Positions 8,165 through 16,801 are shown, numbered from the stretch's first letter. The stretch is 23,143 nucleotides of DNA from DASQBT01 sp049578545 (GCA_049578545.1 JBAUMF010000086.1:1-23143); one strand, 5' to 3'. The notes: generated from the sequence alone by a model not told the origin. Numbers and translations: made by a program.

Positions 8165-9631
8165 TTATGACGAGCAACTGACTTCGATATGCTTCCCCCA
8201 GTCAGGTGGCTCCCGGGCATAATCGCTGAATTCAGGCTGTTGGTCAAAGGGAGATTGCATGATGGCCAGCAGCCGGTTGACCTCGCTGTAATCCTTTTCG
8301 TCGGCGGCCTTGCGGATGGCAATTTCAACCAGGTAATTACGCAGAATATATTTGGGATTGACGCTTTTCATTTTTGTCTGGCGTTGAGCCTGGGGGCGCC
8401 CTTGCTTGCGAAGCAAGGCAGCGTAATCCTTGCCCCAGGCATCAAAGCGTTCGCGATCCACAAACCTGTCGCGTATGGGACTGTTGATTGCGCCTTCGGT
8501 CATGTCGAATTCGCATAGCTGGCGGAAGAAGAGGGTGTAGTCCACCTTGTTCTGCGCCAGTACTTGCAGCAGTCTGATCAGGATATCGATGACATCCTGT
8601 TCAGGTTCCAGTCCGAGCTTCGCAGCCATGAGTGCGATGTAGTGATCAGTGAATGCCCTGGGATAAGCCCCGATGGCTGATTTGGCAGCTTCCACACCGA
8701 TCAGCGGCGTCAGCGCCTGAGCCAGGCAGGTGCAGTTCCATGCGCCGATGTCGGGCTGCTGGTCATAGGCATAACGGCCCGACTCGTCGGAGTGGTTGCA
8801 GATATAACCTGGATCAAACGCCTCCATGAATCCGTACGGTCCGTAGTCGAGAGTCAGGCCGAGGATCGACATGTTGTCGGTATTCATCACGCCGTGGCAG
8901 AAACCGACCGCCTGCCATTGAGCCATGAGTCGGGCAGTTCGTTCGACGACTTCCTGCAGCCACCGGTCGTATGCATCCGGTTTGCCGGCATGGTGAGGGA
9001 AGTAGTGCCCGATCGTGAAGTCGGCGAGCGTTTTCAGTTGCTCATGCTGGTTGCGATAGAAAAAGACTTCGAATGAGCCAAAGCGAATGAAGCTGGGAGA
9101 CAGCCGTGTGACCAGCGCGCCGGTTTCATCCTCTTCGCGATATACCGGCATGTCGGTGCCGATCAAACACAGTGCACGAGTAGTCGGAATGCCAAGACCA
9201 TGCATGGCTTCAGAACAGAGGTATTCGCGTATGGACGAGCGCAACACGGCCCGCCCGTCGCCACCACGCGAGTAGGGTGTTTTGCCAGCGCCCTTGAGCT
9301 GGATTTCCCAGCGTTCGCTGCTGGCGTTGATGGCTTCTCCCAGCAGAATGGCGCGGCCATCGCCAAGCTGAGAAACGTAGTGGCCGAACTGATGACCGGA
9401 GTAAAGCGCGGCCAATGGCTCGGACCCCGGCAAGGGGCGGTTGCCGGCAAAGGCGTCAACGAATTCGGGTTTGTTCATTTCGGCCGGATCCAGGCCGATC
9501 AGCGCAGCGCCTTGAGGGTTGGCGCTGATCACATAGGGATTGGGTACTGCGGTAGGCTGCAGACGCGTATGAAAATGTTCGGTCAGGCGAGCGAAACGAT
9601 TGTCGAAGTGGAGTTTGTTGAGTGCATTCAT
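8165..9631 (-). CDS. selO: SelO (YdiU/UPF0061) protein adenylyltransferase
   Basis: A 488-residue pseudokinase-fold enzyme. Family members transfer AMP from ATP to Ser, Thr or Tyr of target proteins and are linked to redox stress responses. Diagnostic stretches are intact: YSGHQFGHYVSQLGDGRA, ELQLKGAGKTPYSR-like QLKGAGKTPYSRGGDG, REYLCSEAMHGLGIPTTRAL, GVMNTDNMSILGLTLDYGP with catalytic Asp residues, and a full C-terminal region. The protein ends SCSS. Animal SelO carries selenocysteine at this cysteine position, so this is the Cys form, although it sits beside Sec-decoding genes. The start codon lies inside a 20-base inverted repeat and no Shine-Dalgarno sequence is visible upstream. Confidence 0.95.
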   Translation of the reverse strand: MNALNKLHFDNRFARLTEHFHTRLQPTAVPNPYVISANPQGAALIGLDPAEMNKPEFVDAFAGNRPLPGSEPLAALYSGHQFGHYVSQLGDGRAILLGEAINASSERWEIQLKGAGKTPYSRGGDGRAVLRSSIREYLCSEAMHGLGIPTTRALCLIGTDMPVYREEDETGALVTRLSPSFIRFGSFEVFFYRNQHEQLKTLADFTIGHYFPHHAGKPDAYDRWLQEVVERTARLMAQWQAVGFCHGVMNTDNMSILGLTLDYGPYGFMEAFDPGYICNHSDESGRYAYDQQPDIGAWNCTCLAQALTPLIGVEAAKSAIGAYPRAFTDHYIALMAAKLGLEPEQDVIDILIRLLQVLAQNKVDYTLFFRQLCEFDMTEGAINSPIRDRFVDRERFDAWGKDYAALLRKQGRPQAQRQTKMKSVNPKYILRNYLVEIAIRKAADEKDYSEVNRLLAIMQSPFDQQPEFSDYAREPPDWGKHIEVSCSS

Positions 9632-9638
9632 GCACTCA
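9619..9638. promoter_or_regulatory. 20-bp inverted repeat over the selO start codon
   Basis: TGAGTGCAT-TC-ATGCACTCA is a perfect inverted repeat with 9-base arms. It contains the selO initiation codon (minus-strand ATG at 9631-9629). It could be a DNA-binding operator or an RNA hairpin hiding the start. The function is inferred; the symmetry is seen directly. Confidence 0.5.
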
Positions 9639-9764
9639 GTGTAAAGCGTGTCAGCTGAATCAAATCCACGCCGTCAAGGTGGAAATTAGGACCGATCCGG
9701 GAAATGTTCCCAACCCGGATCAGCCAGCAAAGCGCGTCGCCTTATTGATGGCGGGGCGACCGAT

Positions 9765-10085
9765 TCACATATATGCACGCACTTCCTCGCCCGGGTCCGG
9801 CAGGCCCGCAATGCGCCAAGCCTCACGTGGGCCGTGAAACAGCTCTTCCAGACACATGGGCCCCAACCCAGCCTGATGGCATACGTGTGATACTGCAGGA
9901 AGGGCATGCGAATCCAGCCACTTGTGGCGTAGTTCGTTGATAATCTTCCAGTGTACCGGTGTCAGTGGACCGACCCCATCATACTTGGCGATGGCGCTCG
10001 CGATCTTCTCACTCCATGCCTGACCGTTGAGCAAGAAGCCATGCGCATCGAATTGCAGGGGGCCGGGTTGCGATTGAATATCCAT
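9765..10085 (-). CDS. DsrC/TusE-family protein lacking the C-terminal cysteines
   Basis: A 106-residue small cytoplasmic protein of the TusE/DsrC/DsvC sulfur-relay family. Recognisable family features are AWSEKIASAIAKYDG near residue 23, LTPVHWKIINELRHKW, and the C-terminal FHGPREAWRIAGLPDPG. In DsrC two cysteines in the C-terminal arm (the penultimate residue and one about ten residues earlier) carry sulfur; TusE keeps the penultimate one. Here the arm ends GEEVRAYM with neither cysteine. The only cysteines are in HVCHQAGLGPMCLEEL, upstream of the arm. A normal persulfide-carrier role is therefore unlikely, and a regulatory or repurposed role is an inference. The start is supported by AAGGAG eight bases upstream. 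It follows the tRNA-Sec gene by about 55 bases. Confidence 0.85.
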   Translation of the reverse strand: MDIQSQPGPLQFDAHGFLLNGQAWSEKIASAIAKYDGVGPLTPVHWKIINELRHKWLDSHALPAVSHVCHQAGLGPMCLEELFHGPREAWRIAGLPDPGEEVRAYM

Positions 10086-10140
10086 TTGGCGCTCCTTGAT
10101 AATGCTGTTCTCATTTCAACATAGCAGCAAACGTGCGAGT

Positions 10141-10236
10141 TGGCGGAAGGAAGTGGGAGTCGAACCCACCCGGGAGCGGCTGACGCCCCCAACCGGGTTT
10201 GAAGCCCGGCCGCCCCACCAGGAACGGTTTCCTTCC
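10141..10236 (-). tRNA. selC: tRNA-Sec (anticodon TCA)
   Basis: A 96-base gene read from 10236 to 10141. The acceptor stem has eight base pairs (GGAAGGAA with TTCCTTCC), followed by an encoded GCCA end. The anticodon loop CTTCAAA carries TCA on a GGG/CCC-closed stem. A long variable arm (GGGGGCGTCAGCCGCTCCC) and a T-loop GGTTCGACTCC are present. The length, 8-bp acceptor stem and extra arm match bacterial selenocysteine tRNA. It lies 8 bases beyond the selB stop codon on the same strand, so it is probably processed from the sel transcript. Confidence 0.97.
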
Positions 10237-10244
10237 ATTGATCT

Positions 10245-12214
10245 TCAGGCAGGTTCAGCAACTCTTGCCTCGCCGAACATGGCTGGATTGCGCAGGCGAT
10301 GGGTATCGCGCAGGCGCCGGGTGTAACCCACCCGGTCAAAGAATTCCAGTATCTGGATGCAGCGCTTGCGGCCAATGCCCGTTCGGTCCCGGAACGAGGC
10401 AGCATTGGCACCTTCCTGTGCCTGATCCATTTCCATGACAATGGCGGCCAGGCTGGCGACTGTCTCCTGCGCATAAAACAGGTCACGTACCACTTGAAAG
10501 ACTGTTCCCTGCCGGGCGAGCTTTTGCATCAGCAGGCGCACGCGGTTCTCATCAACGCTGCAGCGTTCGGCAAGATCGCGCACCCAGGGGGGATCGTAGG
10601 GTGACTCCAGCAGCCAGGGACGGATACGTTCGTACATGGTCTCTTCCTCGGCCGAAAGACTGACCTGGTGGTCAGGCAGGTGCAGCCAGGGGCCGCTTCG
10701 CTTGATGCGCCCTGCTGCCAGCAGTCCCTCGGTGAGGGCAGAAAAGGCGGGGCCGGGTAGTTTCGCAAGATACATGCGACGGGCGCGGCTGGCCTCGGGT
10801 CCCATCTCATCCGGGAACCGGGCATGGAAATCGGTCAGCCCATCTTGCAGTTTTCGTTCCAGCACCAGCCAATGGGATGCGGAGAAGGCCAGCTTCTTGT
10901 CAGCGGCCGCTACCACCCTTGTTTCATCACTCAATAGGTTTGCCAGCCCGGGGTAGTTCCAGGCGATCTCCAGCCGACTGAAATCCAGGCCCCATTCCGC
11001 GCGTTCCAGCAGGTGCTTCAAACGAAGTTGAATATCGGAAGTTTGCAGGGTAGCCAGTTCCGCCAGCCGTTCCGGTGCGCGGCGCTTGCGATGCGGCGCC
11101 CATGGGTCCAACACCTTGCCACCACCCAGAGTATGTTTGGCGTCGGCATCGCGCATGATGAACGTGTCGCCATGCAATGCGCCGATCGGCCGATCAAGCA
11201 CGAGCTGGGCGAGCCCCCTTTCACCTGGCGTCAGTGATGCACGTTCCAGCAAGGCGACTCGGGCCATGACATGGGTCGCACCCAGGTGCAGATGCACTGG
11301 CATCCAGTGTCCCAGTGGCTGGGGCGCGTGTTGTGAAAGGGTGAGCAGCGTATCGAAGCGGTCCGTGGGGGCGTGCAGCCTGGGCGCCAACACCCAGTCA
11401 CCGCGCTGAATGTCAGCCTTTTCAGCGCCTGCCAGATTGAGCGCGCAACGCTGTCCCGCGTGCCCTTCCACCCCCGCCTGGCTCATGACATGCAGATTGC
11501 GCAAACGGACGGATTTGCCGGAAGGACTGAGCATCAATTCGTCGCCGACCCGTGTACTGCCTGAGAATACCGTTCCGGTCACCACGGTTCCGATCCCTTT
11601 GAGAGTGAAGCTGCGGTCGACCGCAAGTCGAAACTCCCCTTCGTCGGCCCGTCTGGAATTGGCCTGGGCCTCGGAATGCAGGTAGCTGCGCAGAGATTCG
11701 ACACCCTCGCCAGTCAACGCGCTCACCGGAAAACTGGGTGCCGAGGCGAGCGCGGGAGAAGTCGAGAGCAGGATGTGAACTTCCTCTTCAACCTCGGCAA
11801 CCCGTTCCGCTTCCACCCGGTCGATCTTGGTCAGGGCCACCGCCGCATGATGGACTCCGAGCTGGGTGAGAATATCAAAGTGCTCACGCGTCTGCGGCAT
11901 GATGCCGTCATCCACAGCCACTACCAGAAGCGCGAAATCAATTGCGGCATGATGCCGTCATCCACAGCCACTACCAGAAGCGCGAAATCAATGCCGGCCG
12001 CGCCTGCCAGCATGGTGTGGATGAAGCGCTCGTGCCCGGGCACATCGATGAAGCCGAGCACCTCACCATTTTCCATCGGCTGGTAGGCATAGCCGAGCTC
12101 GATCGATATGCCACGGGCTTTCTCCTCCCTGAGGCGGTCGGTATCCACGCCGGTCAGAGCCTGAATCAGCGCGGTCTTGCCGTGATCGATGTGCCCCGCG
12201 GTCCCGATGATCAT
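10245..12214 (-). pseudogene. selB: SelB, selenocysteine-specific elongation factor, broken by a 50-bp tandem duplication
   Basis: SelB is the EF-Tu-like GTPase that binds Sec-tRNA and the SECIS hairpin to deliver Sec at UGA. The first frame (12214 to 11921) has the G1 motif GTAGHIDHGKT, ARGISIELGYAY and the G3 motif DVPGHE. After VVAVDDGIMPQ it runs into LISRFW and stops at TAG. The second frame, from about 11921, repeats VAVDDGIMPQ and continues TREHFDILTQL, the G4 motif TKID, the beta-barrel domains and the C-terminal winged helices to 10245. The break coincides with a perfect 50-bp direct duplication. Deleting one unit gives a continuous 639-residue SelB. The start overlaps the selA stop (ATGA). 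The TAG and a following GTG overlap as TAGTG, so the C-terminal part might be reinitiated, but it would lack G1 to G3. Confidence 0.93.
11893..11992. repeat. perfect tandem duplication of 50 bp inside selB
   Basis: Bases 11893-11942 and 11943-11992 are identical (each begins TGCGGCATGATGCCGTC and ends GCGAAATCAAT). Because 50 is not a multiple of three, the second copy shifts the selB reading frame and creates a premature TAG. The unit encodes IDFALLVVAVDDGIMPQ of the GTPase domain. Confidence 0.97.
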
Positions 12215-13626
12215 TTTGCTGGCAGCGCCCCAACTGCGTGTTGCAGTTTATCAAGCTGTTCGACAAAGCTGTTTTCATCATCCAGACAGCGCAGATCAAA
12301 TCGCAGTGCGCCATCAGCGATACGACCGATAACGGGAACAGTCAAGCCGCGAAATGCAGCTTCCAGTTCGCGCAGTTGCCTGCCCTTCTTCTGTTTGGGC
12401 ATGATGATCAGGGCTGTACTCGGCAGGCGATCGATTGGCAGGGAGCCGCTGCCAATCTGGCAAGAAGAAGATTCAACCGACACACGCGCTGGCCACCGAG
12501 CCAGCGCGTGTTGAAGTGCCGGCAGCAGGCGTTGTGCCTGAACAGCGATGTCGGTTCTTGAACGCGTGAGCATGCGCAACGTGGGAAGCCGATCGGGCAG
12601 CCGGTCCGGATCGCGATACAGCCGCAAGACGGCTTCGAGTGCAGCGAGGGTGATCTTGCCAACGCGCAGCGCGCGCTTCAGAGGATTCTTCTTGATACGA
12701 CTGATCAGGTCCGCCCGTCCGATCAGGATGCCTGCCTGCGGGCCACCCAGCAGCTTGTCACCGCTGAAGGTCACCAGGTCCGCGCCCGCAGCGAGGGACT
12801 CTTGCGGTGTGGGTTCGTGGGGCAATCCCCATTGCGCGAAATCGACCAGTGTGCCGCTGCCCAGGTCCACCACGAAAGGAAGATTGGCGGCATGGGCCAA
12901 CTGCGCCAGTTCTCCCTCGGGGACACTGGCGGTGAAACCCTGGATGGCATAGTTGCTGGTGTGAACTTTCATAAGCAGGGCAGTGCGCGCGTTTATGGCC
13001 TCTACATAGTCGTGCAGGTGGGTGCGGTTGGTGGTGCCAACTTCCTTGAGCTTTGCACCTGCCCGGGTCATGATGTCCGGCACCCTGAACGCGCCGCCAA
13101 TTTCAACGAGTTCGCCGCGGGAAACGATGACCTCCTTGCGCATGGCAAGGGTGTTGAGCATCACAAACGTGGCGGCTGCATTGTTGTTCACCACGGTGGC
13201 TGCTTCGGTGCCGGTGAGCTCTTTCAGCAGTTCTTCCACGACGGTGTCACGATCACCCCGGCCTCCGTTGCTCAGGTCATATTCCAGCGCACAGGGGTGG
13301 CGAGCGGCCATCACCATGGCCTGGACAGCCTCTTCAGGCAGGACGGCTCGGCCCAGATTGGTGTGCAGCACCGTGCCGGTCAGGTTGAATACCCGTCTGA
13401 GCCGTGGCGCATGGCTCATGGCAAGCTGTTCGTTCAGACGTCCAGCCAGAATGGCTTCATCAAAGTCCGGATTTGTGGAAAGCGCTGACCGGCGAAGTTC
13501 CTCAAGCAGTTTGCGTACTGCAAGCAATACCGGTTGACGGCCATATTCGATGAGCAGGGGTACGACCGATGGCCAGTTCAGGACCCGGTCTACGGACGGT
13601 GGTCGCGGGGTCTGGGCGCTATGCAC
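12211..13626 (-). CDS. selA: SelA, L-seryl-tRNA(Sec) selenium transferase
   Basis: A PLP-dependent enzyme that converts Ser-tRNA(Sec) to Sec-tRNA(Sec) using selenophosphate. The fold-type I core is complete: FNLTGTVLHTNLGRAVLPEEA, EYDLSNGGRGDRD, TVVNNNAAATFVML, the aspartate-containing VVDLGSGTLVD, and the PLP lysine in TFSGDKLLGGPQAG. The preferred start is the GTG at 13626, which has GGGAG eight bases upstream and gives 471 residues. TTG at 13641 and GTG at 13635 are also in frame. The gene follows fdhE by about 80 bases, and its stop codon overlaps the selB start by 4 bases. Unlike selB it shows no lesion. Confidence 0.96.
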   Translation of the reverse strand: MHSAQTPRPPSVDRVLNWPSVVPLLIEYGRQPVLLAVRKLLEELRRSALSTNPDFDEAILAGRLNEQLAMSHAPRLRRVFNLTGTVLHTNLGRAVLPEEAVQAMVMAARHPCALEYDLSNGGRGDRDTVVEELLKELTGTEAATVVNNNAAATFVMLNTLAMRKEVIVSRGELVEIGGAFRVPDIMTRAGAKLKEVGTTNRTHLHDYVEAINARTALLMKVHTSNYAIQGFTASVPEGELAQLAHAANLPFVVDLGSGTLVDFAQWGLPHEPTPQESLAAGADLVTFSGDKLLGGPQAGILIGRADLISRIKKNPLKRALRVGKITLAALEAVLRLYRDPDRLPDRLPTLRMLTRSRTDIAVQAQRLLPALQHALARWPARVSVESSSCQIGSGSLPIDRLPSTALIIMPKQKKGRQLRELEAAFRGLTVPVIGRIADGALRFDLRCLDDENSFVEQLDKLQHAVGALPAK

Positions 13627-13708
13627 GATAGACACTCCCAAGCTTGTGAGGAATCAGCTAACCGGTTGAAGGGCGTCAGCCTGAACAACGCAGTGATTTC
13701 CGCAAAGA

Positions 13709-14629
13709 TCATGACTCGCCGCTTCCGTGCTGCATCAGATAATTGATCCCGCTCTTGGCATACCCTTCTTCGCCCATCAGCAGGTCCAGTGCGAGGGTGG
13801 CAAGGTCATCTGCGGCAGGCTCGACGAGCGGATCCTTGCCCTGGTGGACGATCTTGAGATAAGTGCGGCATTCGGGGCACGCCTCCGCGCGGACGATGTC
13901 CTTCGTGCCCTCGATGCCAAAATAGGTGATCCCCTTCGTGTTGTCGCAGTTGCTGCACTTGGCGCGAACGATGTGCCATTCCGATCCGCACAGAGCACAG
14001 TGCAGGTAACGCAGCCCATTTTCAGCGCCGCCGATGCGCACCACTGAAGCAACCGGGTGGCTGCCGCAGACCGGGCACAGATTTGGATGTTCCGGGCGGG
14101 CAATCTTGTATGGTGCCAACTGTTGCGCCAGGTGAGTCCATTGAACCTGAAGAGCTGCGCCTATGACAGGAGCTACCGCAACGTCTAGACCATCAAGCTT
14201 GCCAACCACCAATCTGCCGGCCTGCGTCTCCAGCCATTCTTCCTTCTGTCCAAGGAGATGCTGGAGTGATTCGCGTCCATTGGGTGGAGCTGAATCATAA
14301 AGGACGTCAGCCAGCCTACGCGCAACGTCGTGCCAGTGCGGATGGCGGGGCCACCCCGCAGGGGAAAGCGGGGGCATTTCATATTCGCGGCAGTTGGACA
14401 GCAGTTCGTCGTCAGGAACGGCCAATTCAGGCTGATCATCAAGCTCGCTCTGTTGGGCCTCAACAAGTCTGGCGATGAAGGTCAGGTAGTCTCCCAGCGC
14501 ATGCTCCGGTGCAAGTTGACGAAGACGCCGGGCACGCCTGCCGAACAGGTCCGCCTGCGGCAATCGCAGTTCGGGAATTTCCCCAGCTGCAGCCTCGATC
14601 TGACCTGGTTGAAGGACTGGTGTCGGCAT
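13709..14629 (-). CDS. fdhE: FdhE, formate dehydrogenase accessory protein
   Basis: A cytoplasmic rubredoxin-like iron protein needed for maturation of Tat-exported formate dehydrogenases. The N-terminal half is alpha-helical. The C-terminal half carries the FdhE zinc-ribbon-like CxxC pairs: CPVCGSHPVAS, HCALCGSEW, KCSNCDNTKG and ACPECRTYLK, followed by the conserved PAADDLATLALDLLM. The longest frame starts at a GTG at 14668, but the ATG at 14629 has a strong GGGGGAG six bases before it and is chosen (306 residues). Its place after fdnGHI matches the E. coli fdoGHI-fdhE order, with the sodC-like gene inserted between. A gap of about 50 bases separates it from that gene. Confidence 0.95.
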   Translation of the reverse strand: MPTPVLQPGQIEAAAGEIPELRLPQADLFGRRARRLRQLAPEHALGDYLTFIARLVEAQQSELDDQPELAVPDDELLSNCREYEMPPLSPAGWPRHPHWHDVARRLADVLYDSAPPNGRESLQHLLGQKEEWLETQAGRLVVGKLDGLDVAVAPVIGAALQVQWTHLAQQLAPYKIARPEHPNLCPVCGSHPVASVVRIGGAENGLRYLHCALCGSEWHIVRAKCSNCDNTKGITYFGIEGTKDIVRAEACPECRTYLKIVHQGKDPLVEPAADDLATLALDLLMGEEGYAKSGINYLMQHGSGES

Positions 14630-14680
14630 GAGTCTCCCCCTTTCTGTTTCGATTGTTTTATCTGGCACGACGCAGGCAGA

Positions 14681-15196
14681 CTACTTGATCACTCCACAGG
14701 CCACGCGTGCGCCTCCTCCGCCCAGAGGGGCCGGGTGGTCTGAATGATTGTCCCCACCCATGTGTATCATCAATGAACGTCCTTTCATGTCAGCCATTTT
14801 CAGTCGTGGGGCCAGTACTGGGTTGGTCGCATTGCCTTGCATGTCGACATACAGAGCGGGCAGGTCGCCCAGATGTCCGTTGCCCCAGGGCATGCCGTGG
14901 TGTTTGGCGTTAATGGGGTCGTAATGTCCGCCGGCTGCAAGGGCTGGAACCATCTTTCCGTCCTTTTCCTTGGGCGCACAACTGGGGTTCTCGTGCACAT
15001 GGAAGCCATGCAGACCGGGCGGCAGTCCGTTCAGCATCGGTGTAAATACCAGGCCATAAGGGCTTTCACTGACGACGACATTGCCAATGGACTTGCCTGT
15101 TCCATTCTCGTCCACCAGATTCATCGGAATACTCAGGTCTGCTCTTGCAACCGAGGATACGGCTAGCAGAGCAACGGTCAACATTGACATGCGCAT
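14681..15196 (-). CDS. sodC: periplasmic Cu/Zn superoxide dismutase
   Basis: A 171-residue exported enzyme that converts superoxide to hydrogen peroxide and oxygen. A signal peptide (MRMSMLTVALLAVSSVARA) precedes the mature protein. Metal-binding stretches are present: HGFHVHENPSC with two copper histidines and the first cysteine, AAGGHYDP, GHLGDLPALYVD with zinc ligands, and HMGGDNHSDHPAPLGGGGARVACGVI with the second cysteine of the disulfide. The start at 15196 is supported by AAAGGA about eight bases upstream; the frame is open to 15250 but has no signal-like sequence there. It sits between fdnI and fdhE on the same strand, an unusual place suggesting protection of the periplasmic formate dehydrogenase, which is inference. 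Confidence 0.94.
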   Translation of the reverse strand: MRMSMLTVALLAVSSVARADLSIPMNLVDENGTGKSIGNVVVSESPYGLVFTPMLNGLPPGLHGFHVHENPSCAPKEKDGKMVPALAAGGHYDPINAKHHGMPWGNGHLGDLPALYVDMQGNATNPVLAPRLKMADMKGRSLMIHMGGDNHSDHPAPLGGGGARVACGVIK

Positions 15197-15251
15197 GATT
15201 GAGTCCTTTGCGAATCGGGAATCCTTGAGTGCTCCCAGTATGATTCTCACC

Positions 15252-15878
15252 TTATTTCGAACCTGTCATCTGCTTGTACCAGCCGCGGTGGTGATGCCGC
15301 GCCCAGGCACGGCTGACCGTACCCCGGGTCATGGCCCTGACCGAACCCTTGACCCAGATTGCCGCATAGATGTGCACCAGGATGGCTGCAATCGAGACAA
15401 AGGCGGATACGGCATGCACCAGTACGGCCAGCCGCACCAGGCCTATCGGCATTTTGGGCGCGAAGTAGGGCTGCCAGATGATGATGCCCGAGACGAACAG
15501 CAGCGTGATGCAGGTCACCAGGGTCCAGAACAGGTACTTCTGCCCGGCATTGTATTTGCCGATTTCAGGCAGCCTGTCATCCTGATTGGTGATGACATCC
15601 CTGATATGTGCGATCCATTGTCGGTCGGCATCGGTAATGTGGTTGTGGGGAGAAAAACGGAGCGCCATGAAGATGAACAGCGCGACCATCACCACGCCGA
15701 TGAAAGGATGGAGAATCCGTGTCCAGGTCCCGCCGCCAAAAAGGTTGGTGAGGAAGAAGAACGCCGGGTGGAACAACGCCAGGCCTGACAGGGCCAGCAG
15801 GATGAAGGTCAGTGCGACAGCCCAGTGATTTGAGCGCTCAGACGAGGTATACCGTTGAATTAGCTTGGACTCAGGCAT
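15252..15878 (-). CDS. fdnI: formate dehydrogenase gamma subunit, cytochrome b556
   Basis: A 208-residue integral membrane protein with four membrane helices. It takes electrons from the iron-sulfur subunit across the inner membrane through two b hemes to quinone. Candidate heme histidines lie in ERSNHWAVALTF (helix one), ILHPFIGVVMV (helix two), VLVHAVSAFVS and ILVHIYAAIWVKG (helix four region). The C-terminus GTVSRAWARHHHRGWYKQ is typical of FdnI/FdoI. AGGAGA lies six bases upstream of the ATG at 15878. It follows fdnH with a 33-base gap. The names fdnI and fdoI cannot be told apart from sequence alone. Confidence 0.96.
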   Translation of the reverse strand: MPESKLIQRYTSSERSNHWAVALTFILLALSGLALFHPAFFFLTNLFGGGTWTRILHPFIGVVMVALFIFMALRFSPHNHITDADRQWIAHIRDVITNQDDRLPEIGKYNAGQKYLFWTLVTCITLLFVSGIIIWQPYFAPKMPIGLVRLAVLVHAVSAFVSIAAILVHIYAAIWVKGSVRAMTRGTVSRAWARHHHRGWYKQMTGSK

Positions 15879-15911
15879 GTTGCTCTCCTGTGCAGGGAAC
15901 GAAGGCGTTCT

Positions 15912-16790
15912 TCATGATCTCGTTACCTCCTCATCTTCATCCACTTCCTTCGGACCTTCCATCACGTAATGGAAGAACCCGGCCAGCACCACCAATCCCA
16001 AACCGAATGAAGCAAGCGGCTTGGTGATGCCCTTCCATAGCGAAACCAATGGGCTGATACGGGGATCCCTGGGTAGCCCGTGATAGAGCTCCGGCTGATC
16101 TGCGTGCTGCAGTACATAGATGACGTGTGTCCCTCCCACGCCGGGAGGATCGTACAGGCCGGCATTCTGGTAACCACGTTCTTTAAGGTCAGTAATCCGC
16201 TCTTCGGCATGCAGAATCATGTCGTCCTTGGTACCGAACATGATTGCACTCGTCGGGCAGGTTTTTACGCAGGCAGGCTCCATGCCCACCCCGACACGGT
16301 CCGAACACAGCGTGCATTTGTACGCCTTGCCGTCCTTCTTGGAAATGCGCGGAATGTTGAACGGGCAGCCGGTGATGCAGTAGCCGCAGCCGATGCAGTT
16401 TTCCTCGTGGAAATCCACGATGCCGTTGGAATACTGCACGATCGCGCCGGGCGACGGGCAGGCCTTGAGGCAACCCGGATCGGCACAGTGCATGCAGCCG
16501 TCCTTGCGAATCAGCCATTCCAGTTTACCCGCCTCCACTTCCACTTCGGAGAAGCGCATCACCGTCCAGGACTCGGCGCTGAGATCGGCCGGGTTGTCGT
16601 ACACACCCACGTTGTGGCCAATGTCGTCACGCAGGTCGTTCCATTCCATGCATGCTGCCTGGCAGGCCTTGCAGCCGATGCATTTTGAAATGTCGATGAG
16701 TTTTGCAACCTGGGGAACTGCCCCGCGTGCAGAGGGGGAAGGCGTAGTGGTGGCGGAGCGGGCCTTGATATCAAGTGATTGCAGTGCCAT
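15912..16790 (-). CDS. fdnH: formate dehydrogenase beta subunit, 4x[4Fe-4S] ferredoxin
   Basis: A 292-residue periplasm-facing electron-transfer subunit linking the Mo/Se catalytic subunit to cytochrome b556. Four cysteine groups for four [4Fe-4S] clusters are complete: CIGCKACQAAC starting at residue 37, CMHCADPGCLKACP, CIGCGYCITGCP, and CTLCSDRV with CVKTCP. A single C-terminal membrane anchor (LASFGLGLVVLAGFFHYVM) is followed by an acidic tail. There is no Tat signal of its own, consistent with export together with FdnG. The start at 16790 has AGGAGG seven bases upstream, and that site directly abuts the fdnG stop codon (TGAGGAGG), which points to coupled translation. Confidence 0.97.
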   Translation of the reverse strand: MALQSLDIKARSATTTPSPSARGAVPQVAKLIDISKCIGCKACQAACMEWNDLRDDIGHNVGVYDNPADLSAESWTVMRFSEVEVEAGKLEWLIRKDGCMHCADPGCLKACPSPGAIVQYSNGIVDFHEENCIGCGYCITGCPFNIPRISKKDGKAYKCTLCSDRVGVGMEPACVKTCPTSAIMFGTKDDMILHAEERITDLKERGYQNAGLYDPPGVGGTHVIYVLQHADQPELYHGLPRDPRISPLVSLWKGITKPLASFGLGLVVLAGFFHYVMEGPKEVDEDEEVTRS

Positions 16791-16801
16791 GTTTCGCCTC
16801 C

